Shown: piece by piece, positions 31,674 to 43,272 of the stretch
Position numbering within the stretch: the stretch's first letter is position 1
How the letters are laid out: each line of letters starts with the position of its first letter
Source of the DNA: Odontesthes bonariensis
Lineage: Eukaryota > Chordata > Actinopteri > Atheriniformes > Atherinopsidae
Assembly: GCF_027942865.1 (NCBI RefSeq)
Contig: NC_134514.1
Span: 39,739,265-39,803,264, forward strand
Direction of reading: 5' to 3'
Length of the DNA stretch: 64,000 nucleotides
Made by a program: the position numbers and the translations under genes
The notes under the pieces: model-generated
The model's database searches: none
What the model saw: only the letters and a program-made list of their open reading frames with translations
What the model was told of the DNA's origin: nothing

Positions 31674-32065
31674 GGTTGGTAATCCTGTTCAGAAACACAT
31701 TTTGTAATACTGGGTGAAATGGTCCGTCTGTCCTGAGAGAAATCTATACAAGATGTATTTAGAAAAAGGGACGAAAATAATCAGACCTCTGTGGCAGCTG
31801 CAGGACTGAGAAAAAGCTGACCAATCCGAGATCAGCGTCCCGCTGATCTCGGATTGGAGCGCCTACAAAAACCAATCAGATGCCTCTGCTTTCTGCCTAC
31901 GCCCCCCTCTGTCGGCTCCCTGCTCCGTGTGCGCATGCGGTTCTACCGGCTTTGGATGACGCACTGACGGAATGGGGAGGGGGGGGTGGAGCTTAGAGGA
32001 GGGGACACTTTCGAATCTTGCTAGCTCTCTTGCTAGCTCTCTAGGATTACCTACCATAGCTTTAA
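31674..32065. mobile_element. TTAA-flanked MITE, 384 bp
   Basis: TTAA at 31674-31677 and 32062-32065 flanks a body that begins AGGCATGGTTGGTAATCC and ends GGATTACCTACCATAGCT. A central palindrome has 17-bp arms (31821-31837 and 31841-31857). The ends resemble those of the element at 27835. Confidence 0.8.
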
Positions 32066-32451
32066 TGTAGAGCTATTAATCTGAACACTGAAAGCAAGGC
32101 TTTTATTCAGATGCTTTATCTTTTTTATTCCAAGGTGATTTACATGACACAAGAAAAAAAATGATTGTGTTAGATCGACCAAAACCAAACTTTTAAAATG
32201 CATGTTAACATGTTAGTCTGACGAAGTCATAAAAAACTGAAGTTCTAAAAACTGGGCTGGCACATCTAGATAATGCATCATTACTGCATGTATACGCTCA
32301 ACTAGAGTCAAGTGGGCTTTGGCACACTGTAAGACTTTAAGATCTTTTTCCAAAGAAAAAAGAAAAAAGTTTCAAACGTAAATTAATACAACCAATTTCC
32401 AAAATTCACTAAGAGAGAAATTTTACAAGAAAATATTTTCTGCAGATGAAA

Positions 32452-33343
32452 TTAAATTGTAACGCTGTTGATGTTTTTAGCTGCCCTGAGGGCAGACTTC
32501 ATGGCAGTCTCAATCCATCCATGAGGTTTGGCTGTGTGCTCCCCTGCAAAGTGCACCCTTCCCTCACTCTGGAATAATTCTCTGGCATAGTGTCCCTGCT
32601 GATAGGGCGTGAACAGAGCAAAAGCTCCAAGACTGTAAGGATCTAAGCCCCACTTCTTTACCAGTCCACCTGTACATAGAGACCTGATGTCCTCGCCGTG
32701 GATTTTGACCAAGTCCTCCAGGACCACGGCCATCAGCTCCTCCTCGCTCATCCCCTGGAAGAGGGTGGAGTCATCAGAACAGGTGTAGGATGCCAGGAGG
32801 GCCCCTGAAGCTGCCCCAGGTGAGCTGTGGCTGGGGTAATAGATGAAGCGAGAGGGCCGGTCGGTGATGCTTTTCCCTCCTCTGATGCCTTCTTTTTCCC
32901 AGAAGCGCTCTTTGAAGCTGAGCACCACCTTGGTAGAGCTAGTGTAATGGACAGAGCGCAATGCCTCCATCTTGTCCCCAGACAGAGGGGGCTCGAAGTC
33001 AATGAAGAGAGTGGCCTTGGCTGTGGCAGTAACCAGTACGTAGTCCACTGTTAGGTTAGTCAGGGATCCTGAATTGTGCCAGTCTTGGTATGTTATGGTC
33101 ACATCACCTGCCCTGGTTTGGTTGATCAACTTAACCTTTGAGTTGAGGAGGATGGTTGCATTTAACACCTGGTAGAAAGCTCTGGGAAGATGGTCAAAAC
33201 CATCTGTCACTTCAAAATACCTGCAAAAAACACCCAGAGAAAAGCTCTTACAGACCATACATCAACAAAGTTGTATTCATCATTATCATCTCTACAGTTT
33301 CAGTTTCATGGTACAAGTCGTGGTTCTGTCATGTTTAACGCTG

Positions 33344-33383
<40 letters not shown>

Positions 33384-36300
33384 AAGAAAGAAAATTCAAA
33401 GTATTCAGTAGCTACATAGATGAGCTACATGTGTTTTCCAACAGTAACAAAGAGTAGCACAGGTGGTGTGGTGGTTAGCACTGTCACCTCACAGCAGAAG
33501 GTTCCAGGTTCAACTCCCAGCTGGTTCTTTCTGTGTAGAGTCTGCATGTTCTCCCCCTGTATGCGTGGGTTCTCTCCGGGTACTCCGGCTTCCTCCCACT
33601 GTCCAAAAACATGTTAGGTTAACTGGTGTCTCTAAATTTGACCGTAGGAGTGAGCATTGATGGTTTGTCTCTGTGTGGCCCTGTGATGGACAGATGACAG
33701 CTGGGATAGACGCCAGCCCTGTTGGCACCCTTAATTGGATTAAATGAGTATAGAAAATGGATGGATGGTTTATCTACTCAGCACCAAACAGCACAAAATC
33801 CATCAGTCAAGCTGGAGCTTATCCCAGCTGCCATTGGGCTAGACGTGGGGGGGTACACCCAGAACAGGAAGCCAGTGCATCACAGGGCAAACACAGAGAT
33901 AAACCATGCAGACTCACACTCACCTCTACAGTCACCAGATAACCCAACAGGCTTGTTTTTAGACTTTGGGAGGAAGCTGGAGTACGTGGAGAGAACTGGT
34001 ATAATACACCAACTCCACCAAGATTCAACAAGGAACGAAGTAAGACGTGTTGCATCACTTCCTGTTACCTTGCTTGTGCACTGTGGAATTTCTTGCTCCG
34101 CTTGGAGTACTGATAATCACTTTATTTCGATCTATAACTTACACAATTTTGCATAGTTAAACTCTATAGCTTACGGTTCTGTTCTAACACACTCCTACAG
34201 ATCTTTATTCTCACTTTTTAGCGGTGTGTCTGGTTCTCTAGCGTAGCATGGCTACCAGTTCTCTCCCTCCTTCTCCTGCTTTCACCTGCTCCGTGTGTCA
34301 GATGTTTAGTTACTCCTCTGCCTCCTTTAGCGATAATGGTACATGTAACAAATGTAGTCTTTTTGTAGTTTTGGAGGCGAGGTTATCTGAATTGGAAGCT
34401 CGGCTCTGCATTGTTGAAAACTATGCAGAGTTGTAGTCTTACACACTTCTCTGCAGCTTCCGACCTGCTGCTATCCCCCAGAACCCCATAATGTCGGTGT
34501 CTGCTCCCACACCACCCAAATTAAATAAAGCAATTAACAAAAGGAGCAAATCCTCTTGTGCAAAAAGAAATGATTAAAACAAAAACTTTAACTGAACAAA
34601 AACATCAAACTATTAAATGTGCTTTGCTGAATATCAGATCTCTCCTTTCCAAGTCTCTGTTAGTGAATGAGTTGATTTGTGATCATCATATTGATATATT
34701 TAGTCTTACAGAAACCTGGCTGCAGCAGGAGGATCATGTTAGCATCATGTTAGCATCATGTTAGCATCATGTTAGCATTAATGAAGCAACTCCCTCTGAC
34801 TGTTTAAATGTTCACGTTCCTGGAACCACAGGCAGAGGAGGAGGAGTGGCAGCTATTTTCAGATCAGGGTTAGTCATCAGTCCCAGACCCAAGATTAGTT
34901 TGAGCTCTTTTGAATATCTGATTCTCAGTTTTTCCCACGCAAAGTGGAAATCCCAGAAACCTCTTGTGTTTGTTGTTGTGTATCGTCCACCTGGCCCTTA
35001 TTCTGAGTTTCTGTCTGAATTCTCAGAGTTTTTATCCCAGTTAGTGCTGAGTACAGATAAAGTCATTGTAGTGGGTGACTTTAATATTCATGTAGATGTT
35101 GAAAATGACAGCCTGAATATGAACTTTAATTCTATATTGGACTCTATTGGATTTTCTCAGAGTGTTCACAGACCGACTCACTGCCTTAATCACACCCTTG
35201 ATCTTGTGCTGACTTACGGCATTGAGAGTGAACAGTTAACAGTGTTCCCTCATAACTCTGTCTTATCTGACCATTTTCTGATAACCTTTGAGTTTACATT
35301 ACTTGACTTTACAGTTTCTGAGAAGAAATTTACGTATAGAAGGTGTCTATCAGAGGATGGGTTAGGGTTACAGTGAGGAACCTTGGAGTTATTTTTGACC
35401 AGAATTTATCATTTGACTCGCATATAAAACAGGTTTCTAGGACTGCCTTCTTTCATCTTCGTAATATTGTTAAAATCAGGAACATCTTGTCTCAGAGTGA
35501 TGCAGAAAAACTAGTCCATGCATTTGTTACTTCAGGATTGGACTACTGTAATTCTTTATTATTGGGCTGTCCCACATATTCTCTGAAAAGCCTTCAGTTG
35601 ATCCAAAATGCTGCAGCCAGAGTTCTGATGAGAACTAACAGCAGAGATCATATTTCTCCAGTTTTAGCTTCTCTTCATTGGCTCCCTGTTAAATTCAGAA
35701 TAGAATTTAAGATTCTTCTCCTTACATATAAAGCTCTTAATGACCGAGCTCCATCATATCTTAAAGATCTCATTGTAAGATATTTTCCTAACAGAGCACT
35801 TCGTTCCCAAACTGCAGGTTTACTTGAGGTTCCCAGAGTTTCTAAAAGTAGAATGGGAGGCAGAGCCTTCAGTTATCAGGCCCCTCTCTTGTTGAATAAG
35901 CTGCCAGTAAATGTCCAGGAAGCAGACACCCTTTCCACTTTTAAGACCAGGCTTAAAACTTTCCTTTTTGATAAAGCTTATAGTTAGGGATGGCTCAGGT
36001 GATCCTGAAACATCCCATAGTTAAGCTGAAGAGAAGTTTCGGTGCATTCTGTTGGTTTCCTTAGCTAGGAAATTGTTTTTTGAATTGGCTCTGTATGAAT
36101 GAATTGGACTAATTTTGAATTTAATTAATTAGATTTGATTGGATTAAGATTACAATGAATTGAACTCCAATTTGCTTGAATTGGACTGTATTATTGAAGT
36201 GCCTTGAGATGACATTTGTTGTAATTTGGCGCAATATAAATAAAACTAAATTGAATTGAAACTGAAAATTGTCCCTGGTTTGCATAGGTAAATGCCCAAA

Positions 36301-39300
36301 TATGTCCATTAAAGGGCTTGAGACTGAAGGGCCGTGTGCAAACACATACAATATTGTTTTAAGATGCCTATGGTTTGCTCAATTGTGGAGCATGTGTGTG
36401 ATTAAATGAAACCTCCTGGTGATTGTGAGGGTTGGTCAGTAGATTAACCAGGGGACCAGGGCATATACCAGAGCTTCTACTAAAACAAATCATAATAAAA
36501 GTTAAGATTAGGGGTCATTACGGAATATATTTTTGTTTTTGAAAATTTCTCTGCTGTAAGACAAAGGAGTCGTGTGCTCTTCCTAGGAAACCACATTCAT
36601 TAGGTGTATGGGAATGAATCTAGCGAGGATACTTTAATGTGCACATGCGTGCAGTCTCTTGCACTGATGGTCATCGGTTAAATCCCCACTTGGCTGCGAC
36701 TTGTTCCTCAGCTGTATTTGGAAACTTTATGTATTGTGTGGCCAGTTGATTTGTTGTATCCACAACTTGTGGGAATGTGGCTGATGGACAGCTGGGATAT
36801 GCCCACCCTGTCTTCCAGTTCCCACTGAAATGTTCCAGTGGCCAAAAAGCCCAAGGTTGAGAGAACCTGCACATGTGGTGGAACAGGGTTAGACCTTTGT
36901 GTATGGCTCCGCAGTGCTGGCTCTAAACGACTGCAAAGGTCCATGAGAACAGCTCTTGGTAGCCTAAAGAATCCAAATAGGTACTCATCACTCTGCAAAT
37001 AAATCTGCATGGTAATTAAATATTTGTTCCTTCTGTAGGACATGATCTGCAATATCTTGCAGCAACAGTAAATATGCAATTTTATAAGCAGGCCTGGGAT
37101 AAAGAAAGGCCACGTTTAGCGTATAAAAAGGGTGGAAGCACTAATTGATGGCACTGTTTCCAATTAACTTAATGTGGATTAAAGTGCTGCTGTACTTAAT
37201 TTAAGATAAAATAAAATGCTTTGTAAATTACCAAAAGTAATTTTAAAATATCTGACAAAAATGTTACTCTAATTTGATTATTGTATTTTAATGAACTGCA
37301 CAACAGAAGACAACGCTTCTTTTGTTGAAACATGTCAGCACTGTCGTTGAACAATAATTGAATTCCTCAAGTCATGCTGTTTGTAATGTTAATATACAGC
37401 TTTAATGGATCTTGCTATTTGAGTTTAAATAAATCAATTAAACTAGTTCTGACTTCAAAGATGCTTTATCTCTTAGAACCATGCCAAATCAGGTGCATTA
37501 TTAAGATTAAGATTAAGGTTGTTGACTCAGTTCCTGCTCCAAATGAATTAGTCGATGTAATAGTTGAACTGTTTCTGATATGAAACAATCCCATTTCAGC
37601 TCTATGACACATTGGCATACAATGCATCACTCTTTCAGTGGACTGAAACACATCAGATTCCCTAACACCGCAGCTGTTTCCTCTGCGGTTATCAGTACTC
37701 CAGATCCACTCTTTGCCTCTTCATCTGGGCTATTCAACATTTGCCCTCCCTGTTTCCAACAGATCCACCCTTTTGTTGACTGGGATTTTTTTGCCATTGG
37801 CCAACCTGCTAACTGTTTGACTGTTGCTGTCTGGCTGGTCTCTCAGTGCTGCTGTGTTTACAACACCCCACCATAACATCATATTGTAATAAAGTAGGTC
37901 TTACTCCGTGTTGTCATTGATGTCTGATTGTATGTACAGCATCTCAGTCAGTGAAGTGTAGAAGAGGCTGTTTTCATTCAGAATGTCCCCGATCATTCTC
38001 AGAGCACCACGACTCAGGTTGCCCTCCTTCACCAAATATTCCTGTTAGTATCAAAATGTCAAATATGATTTCAACTATTATCTGTGTGTTATCTAATAAT
38101 ATGAAAATGATAAAAATGTTTACCTTCACTGTGTAGGAATCATATTTATCCAACATGGCACTGCAGCCATTTGCCTTAAGGTCATCTCTCACCTGGGCAA
38201 ATATTACAATACTTACAAAAAAAATCCGTACTCATGTGCCATGAAACAAGAAAACTAAATTCACCCTATTATGTGCAAAAGCAATAGTAAGCCCATGTGT
38301 GAAATGCAAACAGACCTTCCAAAGAGTCTGACTGAAGAGCTCAGCAGCTGACTTCCCCTTCTCTCCGGCATTCAAGCTGTAGTTCAGCACACTGGGGTTG
38401 TTTTCCACTAAATAGCTTTTGTGTAGAACTCCATTTACCAAATAGTAGGTGTTGATATCATCTTGTATAAATTTGTTCAGGGAGATTTTTAATTTGGAGA
38501 TAAAGGAAAGCAGAATCCTGTGAAATAAACAGCTGTAGTTAATACATCATATTCATACCATTCAGTAACCTGCTGAAGATATGGAGCAGCATTAGTATGA
38601 GCTAGTAGTATTAGCAATATTGCAACAATATTGCTACAATAAATAATACTATAATATTACTAACGTATATTGTTATAAAAATATTAGTATTTTAGTACAC
38701 ATTTTGATCCAAAACCGCATGCAACAGTAAGAAAATCTATTCAAATGGAAGACATTTTCACAGTTCATTTAGAGCAGGTAAAGAAATGCAAAATAAGTTT
38801 TGGTCAGGTGTGCTAGGGTGTAAGAGGTGACCTTTAACAAAACCCATCACAGTATCACATATATAACATATCCCTCTCACTTTGGGCACTCACTTGTGGA
38901 AACTTGGGATTCTCATGGCCCCCACTTCTGCGTACCAGCCGTCTCTGCTGTTCCTGAAGGTCTCTACCCGTCCTCCAATACGCTTACTGGCCTCTATTAT
39001 GATCACCTTTTTGTCCATAGGGACACAGAATCATCGCATACCACACTGTATACCATACATTATCATAATCTCTATATATCTAATATATATGATATCTATA
39101 TTTATATCGACCTTATGTCCAGCGTCTTCTAAAACCTTTGCAGCAGTCAGTCCAGCCATGCCCCCACCAATGATTGCTACACGTCGAGGCGTCTTTGTAG
39201 GAGGAAGACCTTTCACAACCATGTCGAGGAGCTCGCTGTAGTCAGTGTCTTGGAGGCACTCATAGAGAGGGTCTCCAATGATCCCACTCACAGCAAAAAA

Positions 39301-40192
39301 CACTACTCCCACTAGAACCAGAGGAGCTGATAAATGCGGAAAATAAAAAAATGATGGTCAGACTTCAACCTATCAAACCTATCAAATGTTTGCACATTTC
39401 ATGTACAAACAATTCAAAGTGCTTTACATAAAATAAAAGCATTGCAGCAGGGAGTGTAAGAAGCATTAAAAACACATAAAAGAATATAAAGAGAAACAAA
39501 TAAAATCATTTAAATGAATTTAAAAACAAGCAACAGTCTAGATAAGTTAAAAGATATTTCATGCATAGACACATGAGAACAGAAATGTCTTTAACCTGGA
39601 TTTAAAAATGTCTCCATTTGGTGAAAGTTTAATCTCCACTGCCAGTTTGTTCCACTTGTTGGCAGCATAACAGCTAAATGCTGCTTCTCCATGTTTAGTC
39701 TGGACTCTGGACTGGACCAGCTATTGGAACTGCTGAGCAACCATCGGCTCACCACAGTCTCATCTTTTAAACATCAAATCAATGTACATAGTGATAGCCA
39801 CTTATTTAAAACCTACCAATTTTACACAATGCCATGTGAGGCATCATCCTGAGGACAGAAGCCCACAGTCTGGACCTCTTCCCTCTGTTGACGATGCTGA
39901 CACTGGAAAAGGAAACCTAACAAACACAAGAATGTTAAAAGCTTACAGCGAGGCTGACTAATGATAAACAAACAGAATTTTAATATTTCACAAAACAAAA
40001 TTAGCTCACTTTACACTTACTTCTAAAATAATTCCATGTACAAAAACACACAAAACATCTGGTACATGCGACAGAAATGACTGCAGCTAATAAAAGATCT
40101 AAAAACACAAGAGAAGGAGTGTTAGTTGAGGGATTTATTCCACTCACCTTTGTCAAAGGAAATGTATTGTAAGTCGTCGTGGATCCATGCAT
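32452..40192 (-). CDS. il4i1-like: L-amino-acid oxidase, il4i1-like, eight exons
   Basis: Exons 40148-40192, 39817-39916, 39112-39326, 38894-39006, 38316-38517, 38124-38192, 37905-38041 and 32452-33220 join in phase to give 549 aa. Residues 98-107 ([10 protein letters not shown]) are the FAD-binding Rossmann motif, followed by [14 protein letters not shown] and EVGAMRIPS; the last exon ends with [19 protein letters not shown]. These are hallmarks of the LAAO/IL4I1 flavoprotein family, which deaminates L-amino acids and releases hydrogen peroxide and ammonia; several fish members are secreted antibacterial proteins. Residues 41-63 (from MMPHMALC, with [13 protein letters not shown]) look like a signal peptide, so translation may begin at that Met in exon 2 rather than at 40192. 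Intron 7 is expanded by a LINE and a Harbinger remnant. Convergent with timm8b. Confidence 0.92.
33345..33383. repeat. (GATA)n microsatellite
   Basis: About ten GATA units followed by a short GAAA run, in oxidase intron 7. Confidence 0.92.
33455..33772 (+). mobile_element. tRNA-derived SINE-like repeat
   Basis: The head GTGGTGTGGTGGTTAGCACT resembles an A box, and CAGGTTCAACTCCC resembles a B box. The tail is AAAATGGATGGATGG. A related repeat lies in the opposite orientation immediately after it (33790-34035). Common in teleosts; I give no family name. Confidence 0.65.
33790..34035 (-). mobile_element. Opposite-strand copy of the same dispersed repeat
   Basis: GGAGCTTATCCCAGCTGCCA, ACACCCAGAACAGGAAGCCA and TTGGGAGGAAGCTGGAGTAC match the repeat at 51.3 kb and, reversed, the one at 33455. 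The pair forms an imperfect inverted repeat in oxidase intron 7. Confidence 0.65.
34038..36250 (+). mobile_element. LINE family A, internally deleted copy
   Basis: The order is 5' UTR; ORF1 start (ATG 34248, zinc-knuckle and coil only, with the esterase domain deleted and a stop at 34435); endonuclease (about 34600-35376, with GDFNIHVD and LSDHF); then a direct jump to the post-palm region (35343-35987, with [10 protein letters not shown] and LHWLPV) and the 3' UTR, ending in TATAAATAAAACTAAATTG. The RT palm is absent. An 11-bp tandem repeat near 34737-34780 breaks the endonuclease frame. It lies in oxidase intron 7. Confidence 0.9.
36600..37880 (-). mobile_element. Harbinger remnant (HARBI1-like N-terminus)
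   Basis: The minus strand (about 36990-36671) has [40 protein letters not shown] and, after a frameshift, [20 protein letters not shown], the N-terminal half of a HARBI1-like transposase. No DDE region was found. A degenerate minus-strand stretch near 37650-37860 could be the Myb-like partner. Boundaries are uncertain. Confidence 0.7.
39405..39740 (-). mobile_element. L2-like LINE 3' fragment
   Basis: It resembles 1-330: ACAATTCAAAGTGCTTTACA at the tail and GCAGCATAACAGCTAAATGC further in. It lies in oxidase intron 2. Confidence 0.8.
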
Positions 40193-41590
40193 GACTGAGG
40201 AGAAATGGCCCTGAATCCCAAGTGAGGTTGAACCATCAAAGCCGAGTCTGGTTCACTAGAAAACCTGGACTAGTCGCATGTGCGACATTACGCACAAGAA
40301 CGTTTTAATGATGGACTGTGTGGCTCCCTCAAGTATTCCAGAAATATTTTCCCACACTGGCTCGAGAATCAACCACACTGAACAAATCAGATTAGTGAGG
40401 TTATACTAGTCATTAGCATACCTCATTTACTCCATCTTCACTCATTTCAATATCTGACCTGAAAGTGCTCATTCAGGCCCAACCTAAACCTGAAGTTTCA
40501 CTCTGAACAAAAGGAAGGAGAAAGCAGTTCTTAGTAGGTCTGATTGAAGGAATTAATTCAAAATCAAAATCTGTATTTGTGCATATCTAGTGGTGAGAAG
40601 CTTATTTTCAGGTGCTGAACAATAAGTGTGGTTCTTTCTCACAAGAGAACGAAACAAAAAACCAACACTGACACACTCCGATCAAACTCATTTCGACAGA
40701 TGACCTTTGACCTCCCTTTCTTTAAACTAATTTCTACAAGTGACCTTTGATCCCATAAGGATGTTATGAGGGGGGACGGGGGGAGGGGTTTGTGCATGTG
40801 TTGTGTGAGGTCAAGAGGTTGTGAGAAATATATATCCAATGAAGGTTTGGAGGTAATAGAATGGATCATTTCAGAATAGGAAAGGTTGATTTTGAGGAAA
40901 AGTTGTCGACACTTGAGTATAGGGCGATGGATTAGGGTTAAGAAAAATCCTTGTTTTGAAAGCTTCATAGATATTCTCCTTGTAGGGTGAAAAACAGTTT
41001 GTCTGCCATTAGAGTCCTGAGAATCCTCCTCTGTCTAGGTTTATAAATAAAAAGACTGTTTCTCCTTGTTGGGGGGGGGGCTGGATTAAAATAGTGCATC
41101 TACTTTGCCCTGATACCCTAATGATGAATAAAGACCCCGTAAAGACAAAATCAGGCCCATGGCCTCTGGTATGTAAAAGTTTCATTTAAACGTCTTACAG
41201 TGAAAATTGTATTGAAAAAAGTATAAAGTGCCAATATGTTTTTTAGGAAAGAAAGTGAGAGATGAAATCCACAGACTTCCACCTAATGATTCTGTTCAAC
41301 AGCAAGTCATCTACCTTAATATTTAGCATGTATGTATGTATATTTGTATTCCATGATAATCCTAACTGCTATTCTCCAGAACCCACTGCAGAGGAGTTGG
41401 AGGATTTACGTACTGTTCATTTTATTTCAATAACTTTTGACATACAAAATGATTTATAGCTACATGCACATTTGATTCGTGTTGCGAAGGTAAGGGTCAG
41501 ATCATTGTAAAACCCTTTGTTTTCACCATCTGTGCCACCTCAGAAACTATATTCCGTTTGATTTTACCATTCTGAGTTTGATTTACCAGA
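40193..41590. other. Upstream flank of the oxidase gene, no recognised gene
   Basis: This is the 5' flank of the minus-strand oxidase gene and should hold its promoter. I see no clear TATA box, long ORF or repeat end. Short ORFs (for example 40639-40968 minus) have no recognisable features. Confidence 0.5.
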
Positions 41591-41594
41591 GCTT

Positions 41595-41596
<2 letters not shown>

Positions 41597-41629
<33 letters not shown>

Positions 41630-42650
41630 TATACTTTATTAATCCCCGAGGGGAAATTCAAGTTTCGGTCAAGACAGACAGACAACACAGAAACAGACAG
41701 GGGAGAGAGAGTGTGACCAAGGCATCGCAGCCCGCGGGCTCACGGCCACGCAGGCGCCGCCAGATAAGAAGGAAGGGGAACAACATTGGGTGAGGGGAGG
41801 GAAAAAAATCATACTTCACACTGTACCCTTATTAGGATACGGTCTGAGATCTCAAAAAAACCTCAGCACAGAAAAAGCATCATATACACAAAACAACACC
41901 TTAAGCAATGGGACAGTGAAGAGGTGAGGAGTTGCATGTGTTATAAATGAGCATGTATGTGTGTGTTTGTTCAATAATTCTGCACAGAATGTTGGATCAG
42001 GCAATTGTCCTTGACAGTTGGAATATGTCAGCCAGTTCCACAACAAATCTCACAGGAGTGCAGGAAGGGAGGGGGAGCACATGGGAAAGAGCATCATGTT
42101 ATCATAACAAACGTGGTGAATGATTATGCAGCTGGCCACAAGGCCAGTGTGGGGTGCCGGATTGGTATAACAATTAATTTAGGTCAGACAGACAACTGAT
42201 TGCGCTCTCTGTCTTTCTGTCCATTGCTGGTATCTCATGGCGAAGTCCCGAATTCAGCCGAATTGTGGGATGTGGACCCTTTCCGCCCGGTCCAAGCGAT
42301 CAATCAACCATTCTCCCAGGTCAATCCACTTCTCTTCTGAGTCCAGGAATCTCAGCCAGCCTGCGAACCTGCGCAAGGATCGCATCCAGCTTCCGACTCT
42401 GCTCACGTAGCATCTCAGTCTGAGCGTTGATTGCTCTTGTGACCCCATCAAACGCTTTCCACGATCTCTTAATTTCACAAAATACCAGGTATCCTCCAAC
42501 TCCAAACAGCAGGAACCCGAGTATCATAAATCCAAATATGTAGACGTCTTCCGCGTCCTCGACAGCCAGCATCGCTAAACACACGGTACGCCACTTCCCC
42601 CATGCATCCTCCGTGTATCTAGCGAAGAACGTACCGTCGGGGCAAGACGC
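41597..42650 (-). mobile_element. Dispersed repeat carrying a small membrane-protein ORF
   Basis: An (AATC)n run (41597-41628) followed by ACTTTATTAATCCCCGAGGG looks like the 3' tail of a minus-strand retroposon. The minus-strand ORF from 42584 starts MCLAMLAVEDAEDVYIFGF, has one hydrophobic segment (FMILGFLLFGVGGYLVF) and a helical, probably coiled-coil part (INAQTEMLREQSRKLDAILA). After a frameshift near 42330 it continues as KWIDLGEWLIDRLDRAE. The unit looks like a once-coding small TM plus coiled-coil protein of about 110 aa. I do not recognise the family. Confidence 0.5.
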
Positions 42651-42933
42651 TAATCCCAGTATTTATGGTTTTGCAACACTGTTTTTCCTTTTGTTCCTCT
42701 AGATCTCTCAAAGTTGCTTGAGAAATATGTTCTCTTTACACTTTTTTTCTCTTCATTATGTGTGTTTATCAGCCTCGACCACTGCACGAAAAGAGGGATT
42801 TGTGTCACTGTGGACGGCAGTGAACTTCCGCGAATTTGCCTAATTTTCGGACGCACCTGGGCGCTTGCAGGCAGACAAACTTTAAGTTTGTTGAGCGAGA
42901 AAATCGTCGGAAACGAACCCGACTCGCGGCGGG

Positions 42934-42984
42934 CTCTCACAGCGGGGTGCTAATAGCCCAGCGATTAGCACCCCGCTGTGAGAG
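42934..42984. repeat. Perfect short palindrome
   Basis: Arms 42934-42954 and 42964-42984 (21 bp) are exact complements around 9 bp. It lies in a G+C-richer island (about 42780-43030) between AT-rich flanks. No element ends were identified. Confidence 0.85.
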
Positions 42985-43272
42985 TGCCTGGACCTCTCAC
43001 TGGCCTCGCTGGTATTGGACAAAAAAGGCACGTGATTACATAAAAAAGCTCCTGTAAAGCTGTCCGCCCATTGGCCAATAAGGTTAATATATGCATACTT
43101 TATATGGGCATATCATTCAGCAATTATGATTAATAATTGTGATTATGATTACTAATATTCCTGGGATGTTTGTGTACTTCATATATTCACGTCATTCTTA
43201 TAAGCTGCACTATGACTAGGCTATGAATGCAGGCATGAATGACGTGAATCTATTGAGAATGAAAAAGAAAAC

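Noticed and set aside
33455-33772. A true tRNA gene
   Set aside because: Only A- and B-box-like motifs are present, without a foldable cloverleaf; the tail is that of a SINE-like repeat.
37974-38192. 72-aa minus ORF as one exon
   Set aside because: It runs through an intron; the oxidase exons are 38124-38192 and 37905-38041, the latter in another frame.
40001-40192. 63-aa minus ORF as an independent gene
   Set aside because: Only its first 15 codons are used, as oxidase exon 1; the rest reads past a GTGAGT donor.
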